A stretch of DNA of 64,000 nucleotides from Sphingomonas adhaesiva (GCF_002374855.1 NZ_NWVC01000001.1:186001-250000); one strand, 5' to 3'. Positions 8,685 through 18,593 are shown, numbered from the stretch's first letter. The notes: a model not told the origin generated them from the letters alone. Numbers and translations: made by a program.

Positions 8685-10810
8685 CGCGGCGGCCCCACGT
8701 CGCGGTCGGCGGGGGCGGCGCGGCGTTCGGCGTCGGTTTCCGGTTCGGGAGAGCCGGTGCGTGCGGGGCCGGCGCCGGCGGCGACGTCGTTGGCGATCGC
8801 CTCCGCACTGGCGTTGGTCGCGTCGGTCGCCGCCGCGACGGCGCGCGCGTCGGTGGCGGGCGTTTCGTCCACCTCCTCGGTCACGGTCGCCGGGGTGGCA
8901 TGCGCGGCGCGATAGGCGGCGTCCTGCGCCGCCATGCGCGTGCGGATGTCGCCCCCCCACGTCGGCTCGACCTCCGCCAGGCTCTTCATCGCGCGCTCGC
9001 GGTCGAACAGATAGGTCATGATGTCGCGCCCGATCATCGGCGTGTCGAGGTTGCGGACGGTGTGGCCGTTATGTTCCAGCACCACCGCCGCGGCATAGCG
9101 CGGATTGTCATAGGGGGCGAAGCAGACGAACAGCGCATGGTCGCGCAGCTTGAACGGCAATTGCCCGTTCTTGAGCACGCCCGAGCGGCGTTCGGCCATG
9201 GTGATGCGGCGGACCTGCGCGGTGCCGGTCTTGGCCGCCAGCCCGATGCCGGGGACCAGCATCCGCGCCGCCCCGCCCGTGCCGCCGCCGTTGACCACGC
9301 CGTTCATCGCCTCGCGGATGATGCGGAAATGCTCGGGGTCGATCGCCATCGCCTCGGCATGGGGCTTGAATGGATCGCGGATGATCGTCGGCACCAGGTT
9401 GCGCCCCGACGCGATCCGGCTGGACATCACCGCCAACTGCAACGGATTGGCGAGCACATAGCCCTGGCCGATCGAGGCGTTGAGCGAATCGGCGACCTTC
9501 CAGTCGGTCTTGTACTTGCGCTGTTTCCACGCGCTGTCGGGCACGGTGCCGTAGCGTTGGGTGACCAGCGGCAGGTCGAACTTCTGCCCCAGCCCCAGGG
9601 CGCGTGCGACCGGCGCGATCCGATCATAGCCGACGCGGCGTACCATTTCGTAGAAATAGATGTCGCAGCTCTGCATGATCGCGTTCTTGAGATCGAGTGG
9701 CCCGTGCCCGCCACGCTTGTGGCAGTGGAACACGCCAGTGCCCACGCGCATCGCGCCCGAACAGAATACGCGCTCGTCGGGGCTGACCCCGGCGGCCAGC
9801 AGGGCAAGGCCGTTCATCGGCTTCACCGTGGAGCCGGGCGGGTACAGCCCCTGCGTCACCTTGTTCATCAGCGGGACGTGATCGTCCTCGCTCAGCATCT
9901 TCCATTCGCTCTGGCTGATGCCGCTGGAAAAGCTGTTGGGGTCGTAGGCGGGCATCGACACCATCGCCAGCATCTCGCCGGTCTGGCAGTCGAACACCAC
10001 CGCGGAGCCCGAATTGGTGCCCAGCCGGCGCGCGGCATATTCCTGAAGCCCCGCGTCGATCGTCAGCCGCAGCGTGCGGCCCGGCACGTCGGGGCGGGTC
10101 GCCAGTTCCTGCACCAGCTTGCCGCGCGCGGTGACCTCCACCCGCTTGGCGCCGGCCTTGCCGCGCAGCAGCGGCTCCATGGTCTTCTCAAGCCCGTCCT
10201 TGCCCAGCTTGAACCCGGGGGTGTTGTAGAGCGGGTCGCGCGTCGCCTTATACTGTTCGGCGGAGGCCGCGCCGACATAGCCGGTCAGGTGCGCGACCGC
10301 CGCGCCCGCGGGATATTGGCGCGCGAAGCCGCGGGTCGGCGCGACGCCGGGCAACTCGGGCTGGCGCACCTGCACCGCGGCGAACCGGTCCCAGTCGATA
10401 TTCTCCTTGATCTCGACCGGGCGGAAACCGACTGCCTTCTTCAAGTCCGCCTCGATCCGCGCCATGTCCTCGTCGGTCAGCGCGAGGATCTGGCGCAGCA
10501 GCGCGAGCGTGCGGTCCTTGTCCTCCAGCCGGTCGGGGATGACGTCGACGCGGAAATCGGCGCGGTTGTTGGCGATCGGCTGGCCGTGGCGGTCGACGAT
10601 CCAGCCGCGGCGCGGCGGGATCATCGTCATGCTGACGCGGTTGCTTTCGGACAGCAGGTTGTAATGTTCGTTCTCGGCGATCGCCAGCCAGCCCATCCGC
10701 CCGATCAGCAGCCCGCCGACCCCGGCCTGCGCCGCGCCGAGCAGCCATGCGCGGCGCGAGAAGCTGTACGCCTGCGCCGCCTGCGTCATGATCCGGGGAG
10801 CGCGCGCCAT
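8681..10810 (-). CDS. mrdA: penicillin-binding protein 2 (elongasome transpeptidase)
   Basis: A 709-residue class B PBP that cross-links peptidoglycan with RodA. It has one N-terminal membrane anchor (about residues 20-45), a dimerisation region, and a transpeptidase domain with the three active-site motifs: Ser327-x-x-Lys330 (PPGSTVKP), Ser442-Leu-Asn444, and Lys527-Thr-Gly (AAKTGTAQ). The last ~90 residues are an Ala/Thr/Glu-rich, low-complexity tail beyond the usual end of PBP2 (E. coli 633 residues) and are probably disordered. The start ATG shares one base with the mreD stop (TAATG). Confidence 0.97.
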   Translation of the reverse strand: MARAPRIMTQAAQAYSFSRRAWLLGAAQAGVGGLLIGRMGWLAIAENEHYNLLSESNRVSMTMIPPRRGWIVDRHGQPIANNRADFRVDVIPDRLEDKDRTLALLRQILALTDEDMARIEADLKKAVGFRPVEIKENIDWDRFAAVQVRQPELPGVAPTRGFARQYPAGAAVAHLTGYVGAASAEQYKATRDPLYNTPGFKLGKDGLEKTMEPLLRGKAGAKRVEVTARGKLVQELATRPDVPGRTLRLTIDAGLQEYAARRLGTNSGSAVVFDCQTGEMLAMVSMPAYDPNSFSSGISQSEWKMLSEDDHVPLMNKVTQGLYPPGSTVKPMNGLALLAAGVSPDERVFCSGAMRVGTGVFHCHKRGGHGPLDLKNAIMQSCDIYFYEMVRRVGYDRIAPVARALGLGQKFDLPLVTQRYGTVPDSAWKQRKYKTDWKVADSLNASIGQGYVLANPLQLAVMSSRIASGRNLVPTIIRDPFKPHAEAMAIDPEHFRIIREAMNGVVNGGGTGGAARMLVPGIGLAAKTGTAQVRRITMAERRSGVLKNGQLPFKLRDHALFVCFAPYDNPRYAAAVVLEHNGHTVRNLDTPMIGRDIMTYLFDRERAMKSLAEVEPTWGGDIRTRMAAQDAAYRAAHATPATVTEEVDETPATDARAVAAATDATNASAEAIANDVAAGAGPARTGSPEPETDAERRAAPADRDVGPPR

Positions 10811-11352
10811 TACGGCGCCCGCTTGAGGTCGATCCACGCGACGAGGCGCGCGGCGAGGGGGAACAGCAGGATCGAGATCACGATCTGGAGCAATAGCACG
10901 CTGTCGACGTGCGCGCCCAGCCGCGTCGCCACCAATCGCCCGCCCGCCAGGCAAAAGGCGATCGACACCGCCGCGATCGCCCAGTTCTGCGCGAAGTCGC
11001 GCACGCCGGACCGCGCGTCCATCGCCTCCACCAGGAAGAACGACAGCGTCCATAGCAGCATCGCGCTGCCCAGCGGCTGGCCGGACACCAGGTCGTCGAA
11101 CAGTCCCAGCAGCGCGGGCGCCCAGACGCGCAGCGACAGCGGGGCGAGCAGCCGCCACGCCAGCATCATCAGCAGCCCGAACGGCGGCAGCAGCGCCAGC
11201 GTCGCGCCCCACGGCAGGATGGTGACCAGCGAACCGGCCATCACCGTCGTCCACGGCAGCAGCCGCGCGCTGCCCGGCGTCAGCGGCTCGTCGAACGGAC
11301 GGCGCGCCGAGGACAGGCGGGACGCGGAGAAGCGCTGCGACGGAAGCGTCAC
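10810..11352 (-). CDS. mreD: rod shape-determining protein MreD
   Basis: A 180-residue inner-membrane protein with about five to six hydrophobic segments, the size and position expected for MreD. Sequence conservation in this family is low; the call rests mainly on its place between mreC and mrdA. The start is GTG and overlaps the mreC stop by 4 bp (GTGA). It links the MreC filament-anchoring complex to PBP2/RodA. Confidence 0.92.
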   Translation of the reverse strand: MTLPSQRFSASRLSSARRPFDEPLTPGSARLLPWTTVMAGSLVTILPWGATLALLPPFGLLMMLAWRLLAPLSLRVWAPALLGLFDDLVSGQPLGSAMLLWTLSFFLVEAMDARSGVRDFAQNWAIAAVSIAFCLAGGRLVATRLGAHVDSVLLLQIVISILLFPLAARLVAWIDLKRAP

Positions 11353-12263
11353 TGGTCGGCGTCCGCCGCCGGCTTCTTCGTCGGCGTGGGGCTGGGGGCG
11401 GGCGCCGGCGCGGGGGGCGGGGGCGGCATGAACGCGCGGTGGACGATCGCCATGTCGAGCGCGCTGGGCCGCGCGAACGGGCGCGCCGGCGCGCTGTCGG
11501 TGCCCTTGTGCAGCACCCGCGCCACGGGCACGCCGGGGACGAAGATGCCGCCGGTGCCGGAAGTGACGAAGACGTCGCCGGGGCGGAAGTCGCCGTCGGC
11601 GGTGTCGATGGTACGCACGTCGATCAGCCCGTCGCCGCGCCCCGCCGCCAGCGCCGGCCGCCCGTCGCGCAGCCGATAGACCGGCACGACGCTTTCGGCA
11701 TCGGTCAGCAGCAGCACGCGAGCGGTGTTGGGGCCGGTATAGAGGACGCGGCCGATCAGCCCCTCCGGCCCGCTGACCGGCTGGCCATCGGCCACTCCCT
11801 GCCAGCTGCCGGCGTTGAGCAGGCCGTAGCGGCGCGTGCTGGACGCGGTGGTGCTGACGATCCGCGCGGCCACCACCACCTCGCCGGTGCGGTCGCGCAG
11901 CGCCAGCAGGCGGCGCAGGCGGGCGTTTTCCAGCTGCGCCTCGCGCCCGATCACCAGTGCGCGGCTGCTGCGCTCCACCTGTGCGCGCAGGCGGGCGTTT
12001 TCGTCATGGACGAAGAAATAGCTGCCGATCGTGTCGGGGACGACCGACAGCCAGCGCACGCCGGTGGCGACCGCGCCCGATACCGGCGCGGTCAGTTCCG
12101 CCACCCCGGCGCGCAGCATCGCGAAGGCCGCCGGCTGGAACGTCGACAGCGCGAGCAGCACCGCCCCCATCACCGCGCCCGCGATGCCGAGGATATAGGC
12201 GAGGAACAGACTGTATTGCGCGCGCCGCGAAAACCCCGGCCGCCGGTCCTTCGACGGCGCCAT
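11349..12263 (-). CDS. mreC: rod shape-determining protein MreC
   Basis: A 304-residue periplasmic elongasome scaffold. It has one N-terminal membrane helix (about 18-45), a coiled coil (about 80-120, ENARLRAQVERSSRA and following), a beta-domain with GLIGRVLYTGPNTARVLLLTD and FVTSGTGGIFVPGVPVARV, and a Pro/Ala-rich tail (last ~35 residues). It begins 21 bp after mreB and overlaps mreD by 4 bp. MreC binds PBP2 and connects it to MreB. Confidence 0.97.
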   Translation of the reverse strand: MAPSKDRRPGFSRRAQYSLFLAYILGIAGAVMGAVLLALSTFQPAAFAMLRAGVAELTAPVSGAVATGVRWLSVVPDTIGSYFFVHDENARLRAQVERSSRALVIGREAQLENARLRRLLALRDRTGEVVVAARIVSTTASSTRRYGLLNAGSWQGVADGQPVSGPEGLIGRVLYTGPNTARVLLLTDAESVVPVYRLRDGRPALAAGRGDGLIDVRTIDTADGDFRPGDVFVTSGTGGIFVPGVPVARVLHKGTDSAPARPFARPSALDMAIVHRAFMPPPPPAPAPAPSPTPTKKPAADADQ

Positions 12264-12284
12264 TGCCGTCCTCTCCCGCCAGGG

Positions 12285-13457
<1,173 letters not shown>

Positions 13458-13471
13458 CTAGGGACTGCCTC

Positions 13472-15280
13472 GTGTCAATACGCCGTCTCCCTTCGCATCT
13501 GGTCAATCGTATCGCCGCCGGTGAAGTGGTGGAAAGACCGGCCAGCGCGTTGAAGGAGCTGGTCGAGAATGCGATCGACTCGGGCGCGGGGCGGATCGCG
13601 GTTGCGCTGTCCGCCGGGGGCGTCGAGCGGATCGAGGTCGCCGACGACGGGTGCGGGATGACGCCGGACGAGATCGCGCTGGCGCTGGAACGCCACGCCA
13701 CCTCCAAGCTGCCCGACGAGGATATCGACCGCGTCGTCACGCTGGGGTTCCGGGGCGAGGCGCTGCCGTCGATCGCCTCGGTCGCGCGGCTGACGATCGA
13801 GAGCCGCCCGGCCGGACGCGACGGCTGGGCGCGCACCGTCGACAATGGCGTCGTCGAGCGCGACGGCCCCGCCGCGCTGCCGCCGGGGACGCGCGTTTTG
13901 GTGGAGGAGCTGTTCGCGCGGGTGCCGGCGCGGCGCAAGTTCCTGCGCTCGCCGCGCGCCGAATATGCCGCCTGCCTCGACGTCGTGCGGCGGCTGGCGA
14001 TGGCGCGGCCCGATATCGCCTTCTCGGTCGAGCATGACGGGCGCCGCGTCCTGTCGGTGGCGGCGGCGGCGGACGGGCGGCCGGAGCGGGTGGCGGCGCT
14101 GACCGATCGCGCGCTGGCCGACAATTCGGTGGCGATCGACCTGGAGCGCGAGGGCCATGTGCTGGGCGGGGTCGCCGGGCTGCCGACCTTCCATCGCGGG
14201 GTGGCGGACCATCAATATCTGTTCGTCAACGGCCGCCCGGTGAAGGACCGGCTGCTGATCGGCGCGATTCGCGGCGCCTATGCCGAGATGATGCCGCGCG
14301 ATCGCCACGCGGTGGTCGCGCTGTTCCTGGACGTGCCGCCCAGCGAGGTCGACGTGAACGTCCACCCCGCCAAGACCGAGGTGCGCTTCCGCGACCCGGC
14401 GCTGGTGCGCGGGATGATCGTATCCGGCCTGCGTCGCGCACTGGACACCGCCGGCCACCGCGTGGCGCATGATGCGCCCGCCGACGTGATGGCATTGTGG
14501 CGGCCGGAGCAGACAGTCTCCCTCCCTGCCGGGGAAGGGGTTGGGGGAGGGGCCGGTGTCTCACCGGGCGATCCGTTCGTGGCTGCCCCTTACCCATCGG
14601 GGGGCGGTTCATATCTCAACGACCGTCGCCCGACCTTCTTCGCCCCGCCGCCCGCCGCGCGGGCCGAGCCGGCGTGGCACGCCCCGCCCGAGGGCGCCGA
14701 CTTCCCGCTGGGCGTCGCACGCGGGCAGGTAGCGAAGACCTATATCGTCGCGGAGGCGGCGGACGGGCTGGTGCTGGTCGACCAGCATGCCGCGCACGAA
14801 CGGCTGGTGCTGGAACGGATGCGCGCGGCGCTGGCGGGCGGGCGCGTCGCGGCGCAGGCGCTGCTGCTGCCCGAGGTGGTCGAACTGGACGAGCCGGCGT
14901 GCGACCGGCTGGAGGCGCGGATCGCCGAGCTTGCCGATTTCGGGCTGGAACTGGAACGGTTCGGCGCGCGCGCGATGCTGGTCCGCGCCACGCCCGCGCT
15001 GCTGGGGCAGGGCGACCCCAAGGGGCTGGTCACCGATCTGGCCGACGAACTGGCCGCCTACGACCAGGCGCTGTCGCTGCGCGAGCGGCTGGACGCGGTG
15101 GCCGGGACGATGGCCTGCCACGGCTCGGTCCGCGCCGGCCGCGTCCTGTCGGTGGCCGAGATGAACGCGCTGCTTCGCGAGATGGAGGCGACGCCGCATT
15201 CGGGCCAGTGCAACCACGGCCGCCCGACCTGGGTGAAGTTGCAGATGGGGGACGTGGAGCGGCTGTTCGGGCGGAAGTGA
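13472..15280 (+). CDS. mutL: DNA mismatch repair protein MutL, endonuclease type
   Basis: A 602-residue MutL with GTG start. The N-terminal GHKL ATPase (about 1-330) shows ELVENAIDSGAG, DDGCGM and GFRGEAL. The C-terminal domain has the metal-binding endonuclease motif DQHAAHERLVLE from Asp437, so this MutL is predicted to nick DNA itself. The linker (about residues 348-376) contains a GC-rich stretch whose DNA (14515-14553) resembles intergenic repeats (CTCCCTCCC...GGGGGAGGGG). The C-terminal CNHGRPTWVKL is typical. It is divergent from mreB. Confidence 0.97.
   Translation: MSIRRLPSHLVNRIAAGEVVERPASALKELVENAIDSGAGRIAVALSAGGVERIEVADDGCGMTPDEIALALERHATSKLPDEDIDRVVTLGFRGEALPSIASVARLTIESRPAGRDGWARTVDNGVVERDGPAALPPGTRVLVEELFARVPARRKFLRSPRAEYAACLDVVRRLAMARPDIAFSVEHDGRRVLSVAAAADGRPERVAALTDRALADNSVAIDLEREGHVLGGVAGLPTFHRGVADHQYLFVNGRPVKDRLLIGAIRGAYAEMMPRDRHAVVALFLDVPPSEVDVNVHPAKTEVRFRDPALVRGMIVSGLRRALDTAGHRVAHDAPADVMALWRPEQTVSLPAGEGVGGGAGVSPGDPFVAAPYPSGGGSYLNDRRPTFFAPPPAARAEPAWHAPPEGADFPLGVARGQVAKTYIVAEAADGLVLVDQHAAHERLVLERMRAALAGGRVAAQALLLPEVVELDEPACDRLEARIAELADFGLELERFGARAMLVRATPALLGQGDPKGLVTDLADELAAYDQALSLRERLDAVAGTMACHGSVRAGRVLSVAEMNALLREMEATPHSGQCNHGRPTWVKLQMGDVERLFGRK
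14515..14553 (+). repeat. REP-like C-rich/G-rich palindrome inside the mutL linker
   Basis: CTCCCTCCCTGCCGGGGAAG runs into a G-rich half ending GGGGGAGGGG, forming an imperfect stem. Such blocks are usually intergenic in high-GC Proteobacteria; here it is translated in frame as part of a flexible linker (SLPAGEGVGGGAG). Confidence 0.55.
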
Positions 15281-15383
15281 GGCGGCGGCGGCGAGAGCGT
15301 CGCGCGCTTGCGGGGCGGCTGGTGGTACCTCATGCCCAAAATGTGAAATATTCAATCAAGGCCGGTTGGGATAGGATCGCCCC

Positions 15384-15575
15384 ATGTGGACCTTCTTCCT
15401 GTGGAAAATCGCTGCACTGGTTGCCGCCATTTACTGCATAGTCAGGGCTGTGATCGACCTGCGTAGGCGAAGGTATGGCTGGGGAATCGTTGGCCTCCCA
15501 AGCGCCTTGATGTTCCTGATGACGCCGATCCAAACACACGCGGTGAAGGTTTATCTGCCTGCCGCTGGTTCGTGA
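15384..15575 (+). CDS. small membrane protein, function unknown
   Basis: A 63-residue protein with two predicted membrane helices (about 5-22 and 34-48) separated by an Arg-rich loop (DLRRRRYG), giving a cytoplasmic loop by the positive-inside rule. GC content is clearly lower than in neighbouring genes. It lies 103 bp after mutL and 48 bp before the next small lipoprotein gene. The ribosome-binding site is weak (AGGA, 7 nt before the ATG). Nothing identifies a family, so it is a hypothetical protein. Confidence 0.5.
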   Translation: MWTFFLWKIAALVAAIYCIVRAVIDLRRRRYGWGIVGLPSALMFLMTPIQTHAVKVYLPAAGS

Positions 15576-15623
15576 TTGCCAATGCCCAGTAGCGAACAGT
15601 CACCCTGCTGGTATGAGTGGCGG

Positions 15624-16004
15624 ATGCGAAAGGCATGGATTTTGTTGCTTGCAGCTCTGTCAGGATGCGATCCGCTTCAGACAACATCTGACAAGCCAAC
15701 TTTATTCGTTATCAATCAGATTGAGAGTAAATTACGCTCCGTCAAATGTATTGCGCCTCTTACTAAGTGGGAACGCAGCTACTGGTATTCGCGCGATGGA
15801 AACGGAGACATAAATCATAACTCCGTCGAAATTGATTTTCGCCAAGCGGGATTTGAGGAGTTCAAGCACGGGCGTTACGTTTTGGAAGCACCTCCGATAC
15901 GTCAATTCGATGTGGACGATCGAGACTACCAGATCGTTTTTGGCAGCTTCAACGTGTCAAAAAAGCGTCTCAGCTTGCAAGCCTGTGGCAGGAACATCAG
16001 CTGA
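15624..16004 (+). CDS. small low-GC lipoprotein, function unknown
   Basis: A 126-residue predicted lipoprotein. The start at 15624 opens a short signal peptide MRKAWILLLAALSGC with the lipobox LSGC; the in-frame ATG 16 codons upstream would spoil it. The mature part is polar with two Cys (about 41 and 122). Codon use is AT-rich (many AAA, AAT, TTT), unlike every neighbour, which suggests recent acquisition. No family was recognised. Confidence 0.6.
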   Translation: MRKAWILLLAALSGCDPLQTTSDKPTLFVINQIESKLRSVKCIAPLTKWERSYWYSRDGNGDINHNSVEIDFRQAGFEEFKHGRYVLEAPPIRQFDVDDRDYQIVFGSFNVSKKRLSLQACGRNIS

Positions 16005-16153
16005 GTTTTCGTCCGCCAACCTCCATTCCCGGCCATTCTCACCTCGAAGAGCACATACTTTCGGGAGTAGCCACCAGCGCCAGATGAAAAGCCCCTTCGC
16101 CGGCGAATGACCACCCTTCAAGGGCGCGGCCCCGGCGACGGGCGACAGCCCGC

Positions 16154-16678
16154 TCAAACCGGCCGCAGCTGTTCCAGCCGCTTCACCGCGCGTTGCGCCA
16201 GTTCCGACAGGTGGCGGCGTTCGGCGGGGCGCAGCGGGTCGCGGGGGGTGGAGTCGATGACGCACAACATGCCCAGCGTCAGTCCCTCGTCATCCAGCAG
16301 TGGTGCGCCGGCGTAGAAGCGCAGCAGCTGCGTGCCGGCCAGCATCGGATTGTCGGCGAAGCGTGGATCGCGCCAGGCATCGGGGATGCAGAACACCTCC
16401 TCGGGCGTGTCCGCCGCCAGGATCGCATGACCGCACAGCGAGGCGCGGCGGCTGTACGGGCCGGTCGGCATGCCTTCCGCCGCGATCAGATACTGCCAGT
16501 CGCGATAGACGATCGATACCGCCGCCATGGAGGTATGCAGCGCCGCGCGCGCCTCCGCGACCAACAATTGCAGCGGCCGGTCGTTGCGAATCAGCAATGC
16601 GCCCGATCGTTCGACCGCGCGTTCGCGCCGCGGCTCCTCCGGTGAACGGGAGGGCGGCTCATATATAGTCACTCCCAT
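16154..16678 (-). CDS. GAF-domain protein
   Basis: A 174-residue single GAF-domain protein. After a short polar N-terminus, residues ~30-165 have the GAF pattern: AVSIVYRDWQYLIAAEG, SLCGHAIL, FCIPDAWRDPRFADNPML, and RFYAGAPLLDDEGLTLGMLCVID. This subtype occurs both alone and as the sensor of kinases and cyclases; no output domain follows. An upstream ATG at 16741 (start MSLALPQ) is also possible and has a GGA before it. The ligand is unknown. Confidence 0.82.
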   Translation of the reverse strand: MGVTIYEPPSRSPEEPRRERAVERSGALLIRNDRPLQLLVAEARAALHTSMAAVSIVYRDWQYLIAAEGMPTGPYSRRASLCGHAILAADTPEEVFCIPDAWRDPRFADNPMLAGTQLLRFYAGAPLLDDEGLTLGMLCVIDSTPRDPLRPAERRHLSELAQRAVKRLEQLRPV

Positions 16679-16892
16679 CCGCGTTCCCCGCGTGTGTGCG
16701 GACAGGTTCTGCCATGGCGGTTGGGGCAGGGCCAGTGACATTTGTTCCAAAACGGCAGCGATTACAGCGCGTTCATGCGCGGCGCCGTTCCTGCGTCGCA
16801 GCCGCAGGGCGCGTCCGCCGCGCGCCGGCGCGCCGGCGATTTTCCGTACGCCGACCGCAACCTTTGCGCGCCACCGGCATTGAGCACCTCGA

Positions 16893-16907
16893 AACCGGTC
16901 ACCGGTT
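16893..16907. promoter_or_regulatory. 15-bp palindrome AACCGGT-C-ACCGGTT upstream of the small lipopeptide gene
   Basis: A perfect 7-bp inverted repeat with a 1-bp centre, 14 bp before the ATG at 16922. Its size and place would suit an operator, but no regulator can be named. Confidence 0.35.
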
Positions 16908-16921
16908 GTCGAAGGGCAGAC

Positions 16922-16999
16922 ATGAAGCAGATTTTCCCCTTGGTCCTGGCCATCGTCCCGCTCGTCGCCGTGCTCGGCGCGTGCGTGGCGGTGCCCTGA
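16922..16999 (+). CDS. possible 25-residue lipopeptide
   Basis: A 25-codon frame, MKQIFPLVLAIVPLVAVLGAC plus four residues. It is a Lys start, a hydrophobic core and a lipobox VLGAC, leaving only a five-residue mature lipopeptide, as in entericidin-like or other tiny lipoproteins. A ribosome-binding site (GAAGGG) sits 5 nt before the ATG, and a strong intrinsic terminator follows 53 bp after the stop, so it has the layout of a short independent transcript. No homologue can be claimed by eye. Confidence 0.45.
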   Translation: MKQIFPLVLAIVPLVAVLGACVAVP

Positions 17000-17052
17000 C
17001 CCCACCGGCCCCCCGGGCGTCGCATCCCCCCCCCGCTAGCGGCGCCCAACGG

Positions 17053-17088
17053 AAAGGCCCGCCTGGAGCGATCCAGGCGGGCCTTTTT
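17053..17088 (+). terminator. intrinsic terminator, probably used from both sides
   Basis: A 13-bp perfect stem (AGGCCCGCCTGGA and its complement) with loop GCGA is followed by T5 on the plus strand and preceded by AAA, which gives a shorter T-run on the minus strand. It closes the small lipopeptide transcript and lies 45 bp beyond the stop of rplI, so it can serve the ribosomal operon too. Confidence 0.85.
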
Positions 17089-17132
17089 GTATCCCGGTCC
17101 CGCGGCAGGCGGGGAAGGGAAAGCGCGGGGGA

Positions 17133-17726
17133 TCAGCCCTGCGCTTCCTCCTCCTGAACCTCGGCGGTGGCGCCCGGCTCGGCATTGGGATCGTAATCCT
17201 CGGTGAAGCCGCCCTGGTCGCGGCCTTCCTCGAAGACCTGCGCCATGACGTCGACGCCGGCCGCCTGCATCTCGGCCTCTTCGGGCGAGCGCGCGACGTT
17301 CACCTTGACGGTGACGGCGACTTCCGGGTGCAGCTGCACGCGCACGTCGTACACGCCGATCGCCTTGATCGGCCGGTCGAGCACGATCTGGCTCTTGGTT
17401 ACCTTGTGACCTTCGGCCTGCAGCGCGTCGACCAGATCGCGGACCGCGACCGAGCCGTACAGCTGGCCGACGTTCGACGACTGACGGATCAGCGTGACCG
17501 ACGCGTCCTTGAACGAACCGGCTTCCTTCTCCGCGTCGGTACGACGCGCGGCGTTGTCGCTTTCGATGCGGGCGCGGTTGGCCTCGAACACCTTGCGGTT
17601 GGCTTCGTTGGCGCGCAGCGCCTTCTTGCGCGGCAGCAGGAAGTTGCGGGCGAACCCGTCCTTCACCTTCACCACGTCGCCGATGCCGCCGAGCTTCTCG
17701 ACGCGCTCAAGCAGAATGACGTCCAT
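17133..17726 (-). CDS. rplI: 50S ribosomal protein L9
   Basis: Ribosomal protein L9, recognised from MDVILLERVEKLGGIGDVVKVKDGFARNFLLPRKKA. At 197 residues it is about 50 longer than the usual 148; the extra part is an acidic, Glu/Gly-rich C-terminal tail seen in many alphaproteobacterial L9. It is the last gene of rpsF-rpsR-rplI, 12 bp after rpsR, with a strong AAGGAG ribosome-binding site overlapping the rpsR end. Confidence 0.99.
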   Translation of the reverse strand: MDVILLERVEKLGGIGDVVKVKDGFARNFLLPRKKALRANEANRKVFEANRARIESDNAARRTDAEKEAGSFKDASVTLIRQSSNVGQLYGSVAVRDLVDALQAEGHKVTKSQIVLDRPIKAIGVYDVRVQLHPEVAVTVKVNVARSPEEAEMQAAGVDVMAQVFEEGRDQGGFTEDYDPNAEPGATAEVQEEEAQG

Positions 17727-17738
17727 CTGCTCTTCTCC

Positions 17739-17963
17739 TTACTTCACGACGTAGGGCAGCAGGCCCAGGTGGCGGGCGCGCTTGATCGCCTGCGCCAGCT
17801 CGCGCTGCTTCTTGGCGCTCACCGAGGTGATGCGCGACGGAACGATCTTGCCCCGCTCGGACACGAAGCCCTGCAGCAGGCGGACGTCCTTATAGTCGAT
17901 CCGGGGCGCATCCTTGGCGCTGAACGGGCACGACTTGCGGCGGCGGAAAAACGGGCGCGCCAT
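17739..17963 (-). CDS. rpsR: 30S ribosomal protein S18
   Basis: A 74-residue S18 with the conserved [18 protein letters not shown] and the C-terminal basic region [20 protein letters not shown]. The ATG shares one base with the rpsF stop (TAATG), so translation is coupled with its binding partner S6. Confidence 0.99.
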   Translation of the reverse strand: MARPFFRRRKSCPFSAKDAPRIDYKDVRLLQGFVSERGKIVPSRITSVSAKKQRELAQAIKRARHLGLLPYVVK

Positions 17964-18376
17964 TATGCGTTCTCCTCTTCACGGTCGCGACGCGGACGCT
18001 CGCCGCGGTCACCGCCGCGCTCGCCACGATCGGCGCGACGCTCGCGGTCGCGCTCCTGCTTGCGCATCATCACCGACGGGCCGGCTTCGTGGCCGTCGAC
18101 GCGGACGGTCATGTAGCGGATCACGTCTTCGTTGATGCTGGTCTGACGCTCCAGCTCGGCGACGGTGTCGCCCGGTGCGTCGATCTCGAGCATCACGTAA
18201 TGCGCCTTGCGGTTCTTCGCGATGCGATACGCCAGGCTGCGCAGGCCCCAGGTCTCGGTCTTGACGACCGTGCCGCCGTGGTCGGCGACGATCTTCGTGG
18301 CGGCTTCCGCCAGCGCGTCCACCTGCGCCTGTGCCAGATCCTGGCGCGCAAGGAACACGTGCTCGTACAGAGCCAT
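17963..18376 (-). CDS. rpsF: 30S ribosomal protein S6
   Basis: A 137-residue S6: [14 protein letters not shown], the core [23 protein letters not shown] and a C-terminal tail of alternating Arg/Glu/Asp, usual in alphaproteobacteria. Ribosome-binding site GAGGAAAG is 2-8 nt before the ATG. It heads the rpsF-rpsR-rplI operon and is divergent from fabD. The 217-bp gap carries a hairpin (18406-18422) that lies in the rpsF leader. Confidence 0.99.
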   Translation of the reverse strand: MALYEHVFLARQDLAQAQVDALAEAATKIVADHGGTVVKTETWGLRSLAYRIAKNRKAHYVMLEIDAPGDTVAELERQTSINEDVIRYMTVRVDGHEAGPSVMMRKQERDRERRADRGERGGDRGERPRRDREEENA

Positions 18377-18593
18377 GTCTTTCCTCTATGTTGGCCGATC
18401 GCTGACATGGCCCCGTGCCATGCCCCTCCGGCTGTCGTCTTCGTTCTCAACGGCAAACGGGCGGGAACGGCATGGCCATCCCGCCCGAAGCGGCGTGCCC
18501 TATGGCGCATCGCGGCGGCAAAGGCAAGCCGTGCGCGGTTGACCGGCGGCGCCGGTGCGGCCTAGCAGCGCGCCACTAGCAGGAGTTCTGGAT

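Noticed and set aside
18406..18422. Hairpin in the rpsF leader as a possible S6:S18 regulatory motif
   Set aside because: The known S6:S18 leader motif presents a CCG in a bulge or loop; on the mRNA strand this loop reads ACGGG, so the match was not convincing.
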